Source of the DNA: Acidobacteriota bacterium | GTDB taxonomy: Bacteria; Acidobacteriota; Terriglobia; UBA7540 | DNA length: 5,799 nt | Direction of reading: 5' to 3' | NCBI GenBank assembly: GCA_021827255.1 | Contig: JAKAWO010000203.1 | Span: forward strand, 1 to 5,799 | Shown: piece after piece, positions 5,512 through 5,799 of the stretch | Layout of the letters: each line of letters starts with the position of its first letter | How positions within the stretch are numbered: the stretch's first letter is position 1 | Translations under genes and position numbers: made by a program | Notes under the pieces: generated by a model | What the model saw: the letters and a program-made list of their open reading frames with translations, nothing else | The model's database searches: none | What the model was told of the DNA's origin: nothing

Positions 5512-5799
5512 CTACCGGAAAATCCACTGTAAGATCAAGAACACGATAAAGCAGACGCCGGCCCAGAAAATAGGCCGCTTCATCACGGGCAGATCGCCTT
5601 CGCTCGGGATCTCCGTCGCGCCGTAAACCAGTCCGGTTAGCTCCGCGACCGGTCTGGGCCGGGTGGCCAAGCTCACCGCGACCGTCACCACCACAACCGC
5701 CACGAACGACCACAGCGCCTGCCACATATCTTGGGCCAACGGCTGAGCCTTGGCATAGAAAGTAAACCAGGCGATGCGGGTCGCATTGTTAGATCGGAA
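5512..5799 (-). CDS. Sodium/solute symporter (SSS family), C-terminal fragment
   Basis: The open frame runs off the right edge of the window and ends at TAG (5514-5512); 95 codons are visible before the stop. The TTG at 5739 is not a start, since the frame continues upstream. The fragment shows a membrane helix (about residues 27-44, WQALWSFVAVVVV...), a loop with the SSS-type tail motif TRPRPVAELTGLVYG, then a final helix (about 75-94, RPIFWAGVCFIVFLILQWIF). This matches the C-terminal end of Na+-coupled symporters of about 500-600 residues that import sugars, amino acids or related solutes across the inner membrane. The substrate cannot be told from this part. The first three codons (F-R-S) are probably adapter sequence rather than genome. 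Confidence 0.75.
   Translation of the reverse strand, partial: FRSNNATRIAWFTFYAKAQPLAQDMWQALWSFVAVVVVTVAVSLATRPRPVAELTGLVYGATEIPSEGDLPVMKRPIFWAGVCFIVFLILQWIFR
5791..5799. other. Probable Illumina adapter remnant at the sequence end
   Basis: The last nine bases, AGATCGGAA, are identical to the first nine bases of the standard Illumina TruSeq adapter read-through sequence; on the other strand they read TTCCGATCT, the adapter's ligation end. An exact 9-base match placed precisely at the terminus is unlikely by chance. These bases should probably be trimmed before the symporter protein is interpreted. Confidence 0.65.

Overview
The window looks like a fragment of a GC-rich environmental bacterial genome. 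The flanking genes are about 60-70% G+C where I counted them, with densely packed genes on both strands. A Na+/solute symporter C-terminus ending in a 'TRPRPVAELTGLVYG' style tail, next to a 98-residue two-helix membrane protein, reminds me of Acidobacteriota. That affiliation is an inference from remembered sequence styles, not a database match. Both ends cut through genes, and the last nine bases match the start of an Illumina adapter, so this may be a whole metagenomic contig.

Layout, left half (+ strand): (1) the C-terminal 374 residues of an aldehyde dehydrogenase, most like alpha-ketoglutarate semialdehyde (2,5-dioxovalerate) dehydrogenases; (2) a compact type II restriction-modification (R-M) system, made of a beta-class amino-methyltransferase followed 20 bp later by a restriction endonuclease that I recognise as a close relative of BstYI (R^GATCY); (3) eight bases after the endonuclease, a 309-residue protein resembling the peptidase-U32-like family. 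The R-M pair has lower G+C (about 45-58% in counted stretches) than its neighbours, brings its own promoter-like sequence, and lies between two genes that plausibly once formed a sugar-acid or amino-acid catabolic pair. This makes it look like a recent insertion.

Right half (- strand): reading leftwards from the right end, the C-terminus of a sodium/solute symporter, a small two-helix membrane protein 75 bp downstream, a 220-bp intergenic region with a REP-like imperfect inverted repeat plus a third half-copy and a good sigma70-type promoter, then a 395-residue membrane protein. That last protein has an isoprenylcysteine/phospholipid methyltransferase-like N-terminal half and an unrecognised C-terminal domain of about 175 residues. 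It converges tail to tail with the U32-like gene, with an 11-bp gap.

The best-supported and most interesting content is the BstYI-type R-M system. Every catalytic and specificity residue I remember for BstYI falls at the same residue number when the endonuclease is started at a TTG codon with an ideal ribosome binding site. I see no RNA genes, CRISPR array, transposase or integrase.
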